Assembly: GCA_025925185.1 (NCBI GenBank)
Contig: JAICLV010000071.1
Location: 1 to 12,022 of the forward strand
DNA from: Acidothermaceae bacterium
GTDB lineage: Bacteria; Actinomycetota; Actinomycetes; Acidothermales; Acidothermaceae
Direction: 5' to 3'
Length of the DNA: 12,022 nt
The position numbers were made by a program, and so were the translations under genes. Shown in pieces: positions 5,167 to 11,167 of this stretch (position 1 is its first letter; every line of letters starts with the position of its first letter). The notes beneath the pieces are model-generated. The model worked only from the letters and a program-made list of their open reading frames with translations. It was not told the origin of the DNA and made no database searches.

Positions 5167-5703
5167 CTAGCCCAGCAGCCGCCCACCAGCAGCACGCAAC
5201 CGGTACCAGCCAATTGCCGCCGCGAGCAGGCTGCCCACCCACATCGCCGGCGCGCCGGTGACGAACGCGTTGCCTAGGTAGAAGGCCTCGCGGGTGAGCA
5301 GGCCGCCAGTCAAGCCACCTTGGTCGATCAGGCTCATCACGAAGATCAGAACGCAGTAGAGCAGCGGCGGCGCGACCATCGCGACCCGTAGGTCTTTCTT
5401 TCGGACGGCGAGGGCGCCGAGCGCGCTCGCGATCGCGAACAGCACGCCGAACAGGTGGCCCCGATGACCGGAGATCGCCAGGTCGAGCAGCCCGCCGATG
5501 AAGGTCGCGACCGCGATCAGCACGCACGCGCCTCGACCGGTCACCCCAGGTGAACGCCGTGCCGGTGTGCGGCTGCGCGTCTGCTTCGACTCGGCACCCT
5601 CGGCACGCTCGGCACCCTCGGTGCGCTCGCCAGGCTCGACAGGTTCGGCGGACTGGGCCGGTTGGGGCTCGACCGGCTGGAAGGCGAAGGCAGCGTGGGA
5701 CAC
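5167..5703 (-). CDS. DUF6542-type four-helix membrane protein
   Basis: The 178-aa protein has a disordered, Pro/Glu/Ala-rich N-terminus (about 1-57, with a short EGAER-AEGAES duplication) and four predicted membrane helices at about 58-77, 83-100, 107-126 and 150-167. The phrases GGLLDLAISG, LFGVLFAIAS and APPLLYCVLIFV resemble the DUF6542 domain. That family sits beside ispH in mycobacteria, which supports the call. Its function is unknown. I chose GTG at 5701-5703 because TAACGT lies 7 bases upstream and a strong terminator hairpin (5778-5814) lies beyond it; GTG at 5712 or 5817 would extend the protein, and the 5817 start would place that hairpin inside the gene. No Shine-Dalgarno precedes any of them. 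Confidence 0.78.
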   Translation of the reverse strand: MSHAAFAFQPVEPQPAQSAEPVEPGERTEGAERAEGAESKQTRSRTPARRSPGVTGRGACVLIAVATFIGGLLDLAISGHRGHLFGVLFAIASALGALAVRKKDLRVAMVAPPLLYCVLIFVMSLIDQGGLTGGLLTREAFYLGNAFVTGAPAMWVGSLLAAAIGWYRLRAAGGRLLG

Positions 5704-5710
5704 GACGACC

Positions 5711-5716
5711 ACGTTA
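5711..5716 (-). promoter_or_regulatory. Likely leaderless promoter of the DUF6542 gene
   Basis: TAACGT (5716 to 5711) is followed by 7 bases and then GTG at 5703. This is the same geometry as at ispH and the histidine kinase gene. No clear -35 is seen. Confidence 0.5.
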
Positions 5717-5777
5717 AGGCGCGGCCGCGACGAGGTACACGTGCGACGCGCCTCATCTCGTTCGGCTTTCCGGACCA

Positions 5778-5814
5778 GGCGGCTGACCGGCGGGTGCGCC
5801 GCCGGCCAGCCGCC
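5778..5814 (-). terminator. Strong terminator after the DUF3618 operon
   Basis: Arms 5778-5793 and 5799-5814 pair over 16 positions with a 5-base loop. The one mismatch in the plus-strand RNA (A5786 with C5806) becomes a G-U pair in the minus-strand RNA, so the hairpin is stronger in that direction. It begins 12 bp past the stop of the DUF3618 gene. No U-tract follows. Confidence 0.75.
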
Positions 5815-5825
5815 CACCGGTGCTG

Positions 5826-6500
5826 CTACTGGTCGCGCACCTGCTTGAAGCGGTCCGCCGAGTGGTCCCGCAGCTCGGCAGTCGTGTCCTTCGTCTGATC
5901 CGCCACCTCAGAACCGGACTGCTTGGCCTGATCGGCTGTCGTACTCACAGCTGCTGCGGCGCTGTCCTTCACCTGTTGCGCGGCATCTTGTGCCGCCGGG
6001 GCAAGGTTTTCCTTCACCTGCTGCACTGACTCGGTCAGGGCCTCCTTAGCGGGTTCCAGCATGTCAGCATTTTCGCGAAGCCTCGTTGCCACTTGCGTTT
6101 CCGCTTGTGAGGCTGGAAAAAGGGCGGCGGCGAGCATGCCCGCGCCGAATGCGATGAGTCCTGCCGCGACGGGGCTGCCCTGAGTGCCGGCGCGAATCTG
6201 CTCCGGAGTCCGCTGCGCAGCGTCGCTGACCGACGAGCCCAACGACGACGTCGCGTCGCCCACCGACGACGCGACGGCCGCTGATGTCGTGCTGACCGAC
6301 TCGCGGGTGCTCTGCAAAGTGTCTGTGGCCGACCCCATGACTCGTTCCTTGATGCCGACTGCGGATCGGCGCATCGATTCGGTGCGGCGACGTGCCATGT
6401 GTGCCGGATTGACTCGGTCCGCCAGCGTGTCGACGTTCGACGAGAGGTCAGCTCGAGTGCGTTCGACTTCCCTCTTCAGCTCGTCGGGTGTTTGGCCCAT
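5826..6500 (-). CDS. DUF3618 membrane-anchored helical protein
   Basis: The 224-aa product opens with a DUF3618 segment: MGQTPDELKREVERTRADLS, NVDTLADRVNP, then a basic stretch around 35-50. A Ser/Thr/Ala-rich middle leads to one membrane helix near 120-140 (GLIAFGAGMLAAALFP). The C-terminal half is Ala/Lys/Asp/Gln-rich and amphipathic. Its last 36 residues divide into 11-residue units (ADQAKQSGSEV, ADQTKDTTAEL, RDHSADRFKQV), a pattern seen in LEA and apolipoprotein-like helices. The ATG at 6498-6500 has AAGGAGG at 6508-6514 with a 7-base gap. It overlaps the holin-like gene by 25 bp, implying co-translation, and is followed by a strong terminator. Function is unknown; a peripheral role at the inner membrane under stress is inference. 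Confidence 0.88.
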   Translation of the reverse strand: MGQTPDELKREVERTRADLSSNVDTLADRVNPAHMARRRTESMRRSAVGIKERVMGSATDTLQSTRESVSTTSAAVASSVGDATSSLGSSVSDAAQRTPEQIRAGTQGSPVAAGLIAFGAGMLAAALFPASQAETQVATRLRENADMLEPAKEALTESVQQVKENLAPAAQDAAQQVKDSAAAAVSTTADQAKQSGSEVADQTKDTTAELRDHSADRFKQVRDQ

Positions 6501-6919
6501 TGTGCGTCCTCCTTCAAAGTCTCCACTGTCCTTCGCGGCGTTGGGTCTACCTGGCGCATCTGAGTGCGGCCGCGGGCGAAGAGCACCGCGCCGATGACCG
6601 CCCACACCGCCGCGATGATGAGAGCAGCCCAATCGAGTCCGAGTGCGCGTCCGATGCCGAACACCGCGGCGAACGACAACAGCACGATCACGAGGTATCC
6701 GGCAAAGCCGGCCGCGCCGTACATCGCGGCGCCCTTTCCAGCCTTGCTCGCCTCTTCCTTCACCTCTGCCTTTGCCAGCTCGACTTCTTGGCGCATCAGA
6801 CGCGACAAGTCCGTCGTGATGTCGCCGATCAACGCGCCGATCGTCGTGTCGTCGCGGGCACCTGTGACACCGCGATCGGTGCCCAGCTCCGACGGATATG
6901 GGGTGTTGGTTGTCACCAT
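6476..6919 (-). CDS. Holin-like membrane protein (Phage_holin_3_6 / actinobacterial holin family)
   Basis: The 147-aa protein has an N-terminal cytosolic part with the family signature: ALIGDITTDLSRLMRQEVEL then AKAEVKEEASKAGKG (about 29-63). Two membrane helices follow, near 66-90 (AGYLVIVLLSFAAVFGI) and 95-115 (AALIIAAVWAVIGAVLF), then a polar tail. This family is common in actinobacterial chromosomes, paired with DUF3618 genes and not in prophages, so the name should not be read as a lysis function. ATG at 6919 overlaps the end of the upstream gene by 7 bp (ATGGTGA) with no good Shine-Dalgarno, so translation is probably coupled. GTG at 6916 is an alternative start. Confidence 0.88.
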   Translation of the reverse strand: MVTTNTPYPSELGTDRGVTGARDDTTIGALIGDITTDLSRLMRQEVELAKAEVKEEASKAGKGAAMYGAAGFAGYLVIVLLSFAAVFGIGRALGLDWAALIIAAVWAVIGAVLFARGRTQMRQVDPTPRRTVETLKEDAQWAKHPTS

Positions 6920-7572
6920 CCACCGCCGGGGCTGTCGCGTAGGTCGATCGGCTCGGCGTACGTCTCGCCGTACGTCTCGCCGTACGTCTCGGGGTATGCC
7001 TCGGTGTATGCGGAGCCGGTCGTTGGCGTCGCTCCGGCGTGGTGGCCGGAACGGTCGTCGTCAGAGCGGGATGCGGCCTTCGCGGCCCGCGTCATGCGCC
7101 CCATCGCCGCGCCGGCCACTGCGGCCGACAGCAAGAAGAGCCCCGGACGCCGACGGGCGAACCGCTGCACCTCACCGACAACACCGGCCGGCCCGCGTGA
7201 CTCCAGAAAGTCTGCGGTCCGCAGTCCATGGCTCGCTGCTTGGTGAACGAGATCCTGCGCCGGGCCCGCAGAGCCGGAGTCGGTTGCCATCTGCTTGAGC
7301 TGCTCCGACAACTGGCGCAAGTTTTGCGCGAGGCGCCTGGTCTGCTCTTCCGCCTGCGCCCGAAGCTGATCCTTAGCTTGGCCGGTGAGATCGAGCACCT
7401 CATGTTGGGCCGTTGAAGCTACCGCCGAAACCTGCTCCTTCGCCGTGCCGGCAATGTCGGACGTTGCGGAGCGGGCGCTGGTTGCGATCTCGTGTTTCGC
7501 GTCCTGAGCATGATCTGCAAGGCCGCGGGATTGATCCGTTGTTTCGCTTGCTATGTCGTTGGTACTGGTCAC
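6913..7572 (-). CDS. Unrecognised helical repeat protein, first gene of holin-like operon
   Basis: I recognise no named family for this 219-aa product. Residues about 13-100 read as consecutive 11-residue units rich in Ala, Gln, Lys and Thr (DAKHEIATSAR, SATSDIAGTAK, EQVSAVASTAQ, HEVLDLTGQAK, DQLRAQAEEQT, RRLAQNLRQLS). Hydrophobic residues recur at fixed positions, which predicts a long amphipathic helix. A hydrophobic segment near 147-162 (LFLLSAAVAGAAMG), between basic stretches, is a likely membrane anchor. The C-terminus carries five tandem tetrapeptides of the form [A/T]-Y-x-E. The start is GTG at 7570-7572, with only a weak GGCGAG upstream. It overlaps the holin-like gene by 7 bp and opens a three-gene operon. 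A membrane-surface or stress role is inference. Confidence 0.8.
   Translation of the reverse strand: MTSTNDIASETTDQSRGLADHAQDAKHEIATSARSATSDIAGTAKEQVSAVASTAQHEVLDLTGQAKDQLRAQAEEQTRRLAQNLRQLSEQLKQMATDSGSAGPAQDLVHQAASHGLRTADFLESRGPAGVVGEVQRFARRRPGLFLLSAAVAGAAMGRMTRAAKAASRSDDDRSGHHAGATPTTGSAYTEAYPETYGETYGETYAEPIDLRDSPGGGW
6952..7011 (-). repeat. Five tandem 12-bp repeats encoding [A/T]YxE
   Basis: Units of 12 bp at 6952, 6964, 6976, 6988 and 7000 encode, in coding order, AYTE, AYPE, TYGE, TYGE and TYAE near the C-terminus of the 6913-7572 protein. Units at 6964 and 6976 are identical. The unit length is a multiple of three, so copy-number change keeps the frame. Tyrosines next to acidic residues could be modified or bind a partner, but this is speculative. 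Confidence 0.85.
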
Positions 7573-7663
7573 TTGCTCGCCGGTGTGCGTTTGGGTGACG
7601 ATTGCCTAGCGACGACGCTGCATTGTGTGTCGCCTGACGGAACGGCTCCGGAAAGTCGCTGAT

Positions 7664-8986
7664 TCAGCCCGTGGCGTGGGTGCTGGAGCCGAGCGGTTGA
7701 TCGGGAAGCGAAATCAGCGTCTCGGAAGCGGACGCGACCAGCTCCGGGGCCTGCACCTGCTTGGCCACCAACTCGATCTGCTTAGGCGCGTCGAGATCGT
7801 CGGTGGTGACCTTGAGATCAACCAGCTTGCGCGCGCTCACCAGCACCCGGCCCTCAAGTGACGACACGGTCTTGTTGTAGCTGTCAACCGCTGAGTTGAG
7901 TTGCCGGCCGAGCTTGTCGACGTGGTCGCCCATAGTGGCCAGCCGGCTGTAGAGTTCGCGGCCGAGCCGCAGCACGTCTTGCGCGTTTTGGGCCAGCGCT
8001 TCTTGCCGCCATGAGTACGCCACCGTGCGCAACAACGCGATAAGCGTGGCAGGGGTGGCGATGACGACGTTGCGCTCGAACGCGTGCTGTAGGAGCGACG
8101 GGTCATGTTCGAGCGCCGCGTTGAGGAAGGTCTCGGCAGGCACGAACATCACCACGAACTCAGGGGTGTTCGGCAGGAGATCCCAATACCCCTTGGAGCC
8201 GAGCCGGTCGACATGCTCGCGCATGTGCCGCGCGTGCCGCTTGAGTTGGTCGGCCCGAGCAACGTCGTCAGACGCCCCCATCGCGTCGAGAAAGCCGATC
8301 AGCGACACCTTCGCGTCAACAACGACGTGCTTGCCGCCGGCAAGCCGGACGACGAGATCGGGGCGCAGGATGCCGCCGTCGGTGAACGTGGTGCCTTGTT
8401 CGATGAAGTCGCAGTGCTCGACCATGCCGCCGAACTCGACGACCTGCCGCAGTTGGTGCTCGCCCCAAGCGCCGCGAGTCTGCGGAGCCCGCAACGCGGC
8501 GACCAATTGGGTCGTCTCTTGCTGCAGCTTCTCCGAGCTCTTGCCCATCGTCTCGACCTGTTGGCGCAACGCGGCGTACGCGTCGGTGCGCTGCTTTTCG
8601 ACGTCCTGGATTTGCTTTTCGACCTTGCCGAGTGACTCGCGCAACGGGCTGACGAGGAGTTCGATGGCCTGCTGGCGCTTGGCGAGGTCGCCGTCGGCGG
8701 CGGTGGTGACTTGCTTGAGGGTTTGCTCGGCGAGCTCGACGAAGGTGCGGCTGTTCTTGTGCAGGGCGTCGGACGACAACGCCGCGAACGTCTCGCGCAG
8801 TTGCTCCTGCGTGACCCGCGCTGACTCGAGTTGCTGCGCGGCGGCTTGTTTGGTGGCCTCGAGTTCCGCTGACAGGGCGGCGATGTGCGCGCTTGATCGC
8901 GAATGCGCCAGCAGGTAACCGATGGCCGCGCCGGTGGCGAGGCCTAGGAGCAGCAAGATGATCGAGAGTCCGTCCATGCCAGGCAT
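7664..8986 (-). CDS. rmuC: DNA recombination protein RmuC
   Basis: The 440-aa RmuC-family protein is anchored by an N-terminal membrane helix (about 7-27, LSIILLLLGLATGAAIGYLL). A long coiled coil follows (about 33-160), then the RmuC core with a PD-(D/E)XK-like nuclease arrangement: RGAWGEHQLRQ (171-181), Asp210 (ILRPDLVV), and Asp224 with Lys226 (VVVDAKVSL), then the conserved FVPAETFLNAAL and VVIATPATLIALLRTVAYSW. In E. coli RmuC limits inversion at short inverted repeats. The C-terminal 50 residues are Asp/Glu/Gln-rich and less conserved. ATG at 8984-8986 is the longest start; ATG at 8977 is equally possible. Neither has a Shine-Dalgarno. It is divergent from ychF and 91 bp upstream of the holin-like operon. 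Confidence 0.94.
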   Translation of the reverse strand: MPGMDGLSIILLLLGLATGAAIGYLLAHSRSSAHIAALSAELEATKQAAAQQLESARVTQEQLRETFAALSSDALHKNSRTFVELAEQTLKQVTTAADGDLAKRQQAIELLVSPLRESLGKVEKQIQDVEKQRTDAYAALRQQVETMGKSSEKLQQETTQLVAALRAPQTRGAWGEHQLRQVVEFGGMVEHCDFIEQGTTFTDGGILRPDLVVRLAGGKHVVVDAKVSLIGFLDAMGASDDVARADQLKRHARHMREHVDRLGSKGYWDLLPNTPEFVVMFVPAETFLNAALEHDPSLLQHAFERNVVIATPATLIALLRTVAYSWRQEALAQNAQDVLRLGRELYSRLATMGDHVDKLGRQLNSAVDSYNKTVSSLEGRVLVSARKLVDLKVTTDDLDAPKQIELVAKQVQAPELVASASETLISLPDQPLGSSTHATG

Positions 8987-9034
8987 GCTGGCAAATGCGT
9001 CCGACAGTTCCGGGGAAGCGCGCCGATGGGCGGC

Positions 9035-9040
9035 AAATTA
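9035..9040 (-). promoter_or_regulatory. Candidate rmuC -10 box
   Basis: TAATTT (9040 to 9035) is the only AT-rich hexamer in the 167-bp rmuC-ychF divergent region and would give a leader of about 42-50 bases. No clear -35 was found. Apart from this box and the ychF box, I see only a short open frame ending at 9038 without a usable start. Confidence 0.35.
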
Positions 9041-9139
9041 GTGCGTTTTGCGGCGTCGTTCGAGCGCGCGGGCGGTCACGGCGGCGGCGGCCCCCGCCAA
9101 GATCACGAAAGGTGCCGCGATGCCGCGTTCTCCGCCACG

Positions 9140-9145
9140 TAGACT
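9140..9145 (+). promoter_or_regulatory. Likely leaderless ychF promoter (-10 box)
   Basis: TAGACT ends 8 bases before the GTG at 9154, so the transcript should start at or within a base of the start codon. There is no Shine-Dalgarno. The same hexamer serves as the candidate infA -10 box. Confidence 0.6.
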
Positions 9146-9153
9146 CGCGGGTC

Positions 9154-10239
9154 GTGGCTTTGACTATCGGCATCGTCGGACTGCCCAACGTCGGCAAGTC
9201 GACGCTCTTCAACGCGCTGACCAAGAACAACGTGCTGGCGGCGAACTACCCGTTCGCGACGATCGAGCCGAACGTCGGCGTGGTCGGCGTTCCCGACGCG
9301 CGACTCGACGTGCTGGCGAACATGTTCAACTCGGTGAAGGTCGTGCCGGCGACGGTCAGCTTCGTCGACATCGCGGGCCTGGTGAAGGGTGCCTCTGAGG
9401 GCCAAGGACTCGGCAACAAGTTCCTCGCCAACATCCGCGAGTCTGACGCGATCTGTCAGGTTATCCGGGTATTCACCGACCCCGACGTCGCGCATGTCGA
9501 CGGCCGGGTCAGCCCCAAGGACGACATCGAGACCGTCAACACCGAACTGATCCTCGCCGACCTGCAGACGATCGACAAAGCCTTGCCGCGGCTCGAAAAG
9601 GAGACTCGACTCGGTGGTGCCGCCGCAAAATCCAAGGCGGACGTCGTGGAGGCCGCGCGCCGCGCGAGCGAGGTGCTCAACAGCGGTCAGACCCTGTTCG
9701 CGGCCGGCCTCGACCCCGAGCCGTTGCGCGATCTGCAACTGCTCACCAGCAAGCCGTTCTTGTACGTCTTCAACGTCGATGACGACGAGATGACGAACGA
9801 ATCGCTGAAGAACGAGCTGCGCGCGTTGGTCGCGCCCGGCGAGGCGATCTTCCTCGACGCGAAGATCGAGTCCGAGCTGATTGAGCTCTCGGACGACGAT
9901 GCGTTGGAGTTGCTGGAATCGATCGGACAGACGGAGTCCGGGCTGGCGATCCTGGCGCGGGTCGGGTTCGCGACTCTTGGCTTGCAGACGTACCTGACAG
10001 CTGGACCGAAGGAGTCTCGGGCCTGGACGATCCGTCGCGGCGCCACTGCGCCAGAAGCGGCCGGCGTCATCCACACCGACTTCCAGCGCGGGTTCATCAA
10101 GGCTGAGGTCGTCGCGTTCGACGACCTGGTCGCCGCCGGCTCGATGGCCGAGGCGAAGGCGCGCGGCAGAGTGCGGATTGAAGGCAAGGACTACGTGATG
10201 GCCGACGGCGACGTCGTCGAGTTCCGCTTCAACGTGTAG
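9154..10239 (+). CDS. ychF: Redox-regulated ATPase YchF
   Basis: The 361-aa YchF/OLA1 protein belongs to the Obg GTPase family but prefers ATP. It associates with ribosomes and acts as a negative regulator in oxidative stress responses. The start [19 protein letters not shown] gives the P-loop GLPNVGKST at 9-17, then [12 protein letters not shown] (switch I), [20 protein letters not shown] (switch II) and a helical insert. The base-recognition motif, normally NxxE in YchF, reads NVDD at 207-210. A C-terminal TGS domain from about 278 contains [11 protein letters not shown] and ends [14 protein letters not shown] at 9154 is chosen because it gives the family's usual start and sits 8 bases from TAGACT; upstream in-frame extension is not conserved-looking. 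The ispH-DUF6542-ychF association matches other actinobacteria. Confidence 0.96.
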   Translation: MALTIGIVGLPNVGKSTLFNALTKNNVLAANYPFATIEPNVGVVGVPDARLDVLANMFNSVKVVPATVSFVDIAGLVKGASEGQGLGNKFLANIRESDAICQVIRVFTDPDVAHVDGRVSPKDDIETVNTELILADLQTIDKALPRLEKETRLGGAAAKSKADVVEAARRASEVLNSGQTLFAAGLDPEPLRDLQLLTSKPFLYVFNVDDDEMTNESLKNELRALVAPGEAIFLDAKIESELIELSDDDALELLESIGQTESGLAILARVGFATLGLQTYLTAGPKESRAWTIRRGATAPEAAGVIHTDFQRGFIKAEVVAFDDLVAAGSMAEAKARGRVRIEGKDYVMADGDVVEFRFNV

Positions 10240-10284
10240 TGCGGCCGATGTGCGGCGCGACACAGGGCGCCCACACCGGCCGCA
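10240..10284. terminator. Bidirectional terminator hairpin between ychF and membrane gene
   Basis: TGCGGCCG (10240-10247) pairs with CGGCCGCA (10277-10284). TGTG (10249-10252) pairs with CACA (10272-10275) after a 1x1 internal loop. The hairpin fills the 51-bp gap between two convergent stop codons and starts directly after the ychF TAG. No T-tract on either side. Confidence 0.7.
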
Positions 10285-10290
10285 TCGGAT

Positions 10291-10986
10291 CTACACGGCG
10301 AAAGCGGGTTCGGGCAGCTCGGCGTCGTCCGGCGTTGTACGCGGTGCTTTAAACAGCTGGACGCCGACGACGAGCGCCCAAGCCAGGAAGTAGACGAGGC
10401 CGATAAAGCCAACCGGCTCGAAGGGCCCGCCGTCGTAGCTGGCGCTGTCGACAAGGGCGAATGGAACTCCGAGCAGCGTGACGACGGTGAGCCAGCGGGG
10501 AAGCAGCCGCGTTCGCAGAGCAGCGGCTCCCGCGGCGCCGAACAGCAGCACCGCGGGCAGGCTCGAGAGGTTGAGGAACGCATCCTGCAACGAACCGAGC
10601 GCGCGCGTCGTGTCGTCGTTGCCGCCGCCGTGGGCAAACAGTGCGGCACCGACGGACACCGCTTGACTCAGCAGCACAAGGCCACCACTCAAGGCGCCGC
10701 CGACAAGTGCGCATCCGGCCAGCGATGCGCCTGCCGCCCGTCGGATCGCGGCCGCGACAGCGACCCCGAGCGCGATGAAGGCAATGCCGGCGAGCGCGCG
10801 CACGTAGCTCTGGGCGATCACGGCGTTGTAGTGGGCGGCGAGCCAGGCCGGCTTGGCGGCCGGTGAGACGTCGCCTCCGGGCGGCATCGGGAATGCGGCT
10901 GCGCCGGCGACCATGAGGGCCGTGAACGCGGCGCCGGAAAGCGGCAGGTATCGGTCCCAACCGCGACGTGCTGCTGAGGTGGGCAT
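10291..10986 (-). CDS. Multi-pass membrane protein of unknown function
   Basis: The 231-aa protein is hydrophobic, with about six candidate membrane helices: FTALMVAGAAAFP, AGIAFIALGVAVAAAI, GCALVGGALSGGLVLLSQA, AVLLFGAAGAAAL, LTVVTLLGVPFALV and FIGLVYFLAWALVVGV. A polar loop GGGNDDTT with nearby HG sits near the middle. A short basic N-terminus precedes the first helix, and the tail is acidic and Pro-rich. I recognise no catalytic motif or named family. ATG at 10984-10986 has AAGGAG at 10994-10999 with a 7-base gap; the open frame continues upstream but lacks support there. It is divergent from the histidine kinase gene, 181 bp apart, so the two may share control. Confidence 0.82.
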   Translation of the reverse strand: MPTSAARRGWDRYLPLSGAAFTALMVAGAAAFPMPPGGDVSPAAKPAWLAAHYNAVIAQSYVRALAGIAFIALGVAVAAAIRRAAGASLAGCALVGGALSGGLVLLSQAVSVGAALFAHGGGNDDTTRALGSLQDAFLNLSSLPAVLLFGAAGAAALRTRLLPRWLTVVTLLGVPFALVDSASYDGGPFEPVGFIGLVYFLAWALVVGVQLFKAPRTTPDDAELPEPAFAV

Positions 10987-11030
10987 GTGAATTCTCCTTT
11001 GACGATCGGTGGCGGCAGCTACCTTCGCCG

Positions 11031-11095
11031 TTGATCGCAGGCTGTGTCGTCTGCCCGTTGGCCAGTTCCAGGGTTGATCCTGGTTGGACTTGATC
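11031..11095. promoter_or_regulatory. Three TTGATC copies in divergent intergenic region
   Basis: TTGATC occurs at 11031-11036, 11074-11079 and 11090-11095. The middle copy lies inside CCAGG-GTTGAT-CCTGG (11068-11083, a 5-bp inverted repeat). All lie between the membrane protein gene and the kinase gene. They could be regulator binding sites, for instance for the response regulator expected after the kinase, but no consensus is recognised. Confidence 0.3.
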
Positions 11096-11154
11096 AGCCG
11101 AGAGGCGTACGCCGAATCTTCCCGAAGGCGGACGTCAGCGGGTCGCCGAGGCCA

Positions 11155-11160
11155 TACCTT
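11155..11160 (+). promoter_or_regulatory. Likely leaderless histidine kinase promoter (-10 box)
   Basis: TACCTT ends 7 bases before the GTG at 11168, with no Shine-Dalgarno between. A weak -35-like ACGTCA lies 17 bp upstream (11132-11137). Confidence 0.5.
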
Positions 11161-11167
11161 CTGTTTC

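Noticed and set aside
6476..6919. Prophage lysis gene
   Set aside because: No other phage genes are nearby, and the neighbours are chromosomal DUF3618 and rmuC genes.
6952..7011. Iterons, operators or a CRISPR-like array
   Set aside because: The 12-bp repeats are in frame inside a coding region and have no spacers.
7606..7623. Mini-ORF encoding MQRRR upstream of the holin-like operon
   Set aside because: Too short to distinguish from chance, with no Shine-Dalgarno and no attenuator structure beside it.
9038..9140. Short minus-strand frame ending with a hydrophobic Ala-rich stretch and a basic tail
   Set aside because: No start codon with a ribosome site or promoter in a sensible position. 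It could be a relic, but I cannot support a gene.
8995..9153. Upstream extension of ychF
   Set aside because: The added residues look non-coding, YchF proteins begin at MALTIGIVG, and a -10 box lies inside the extension.
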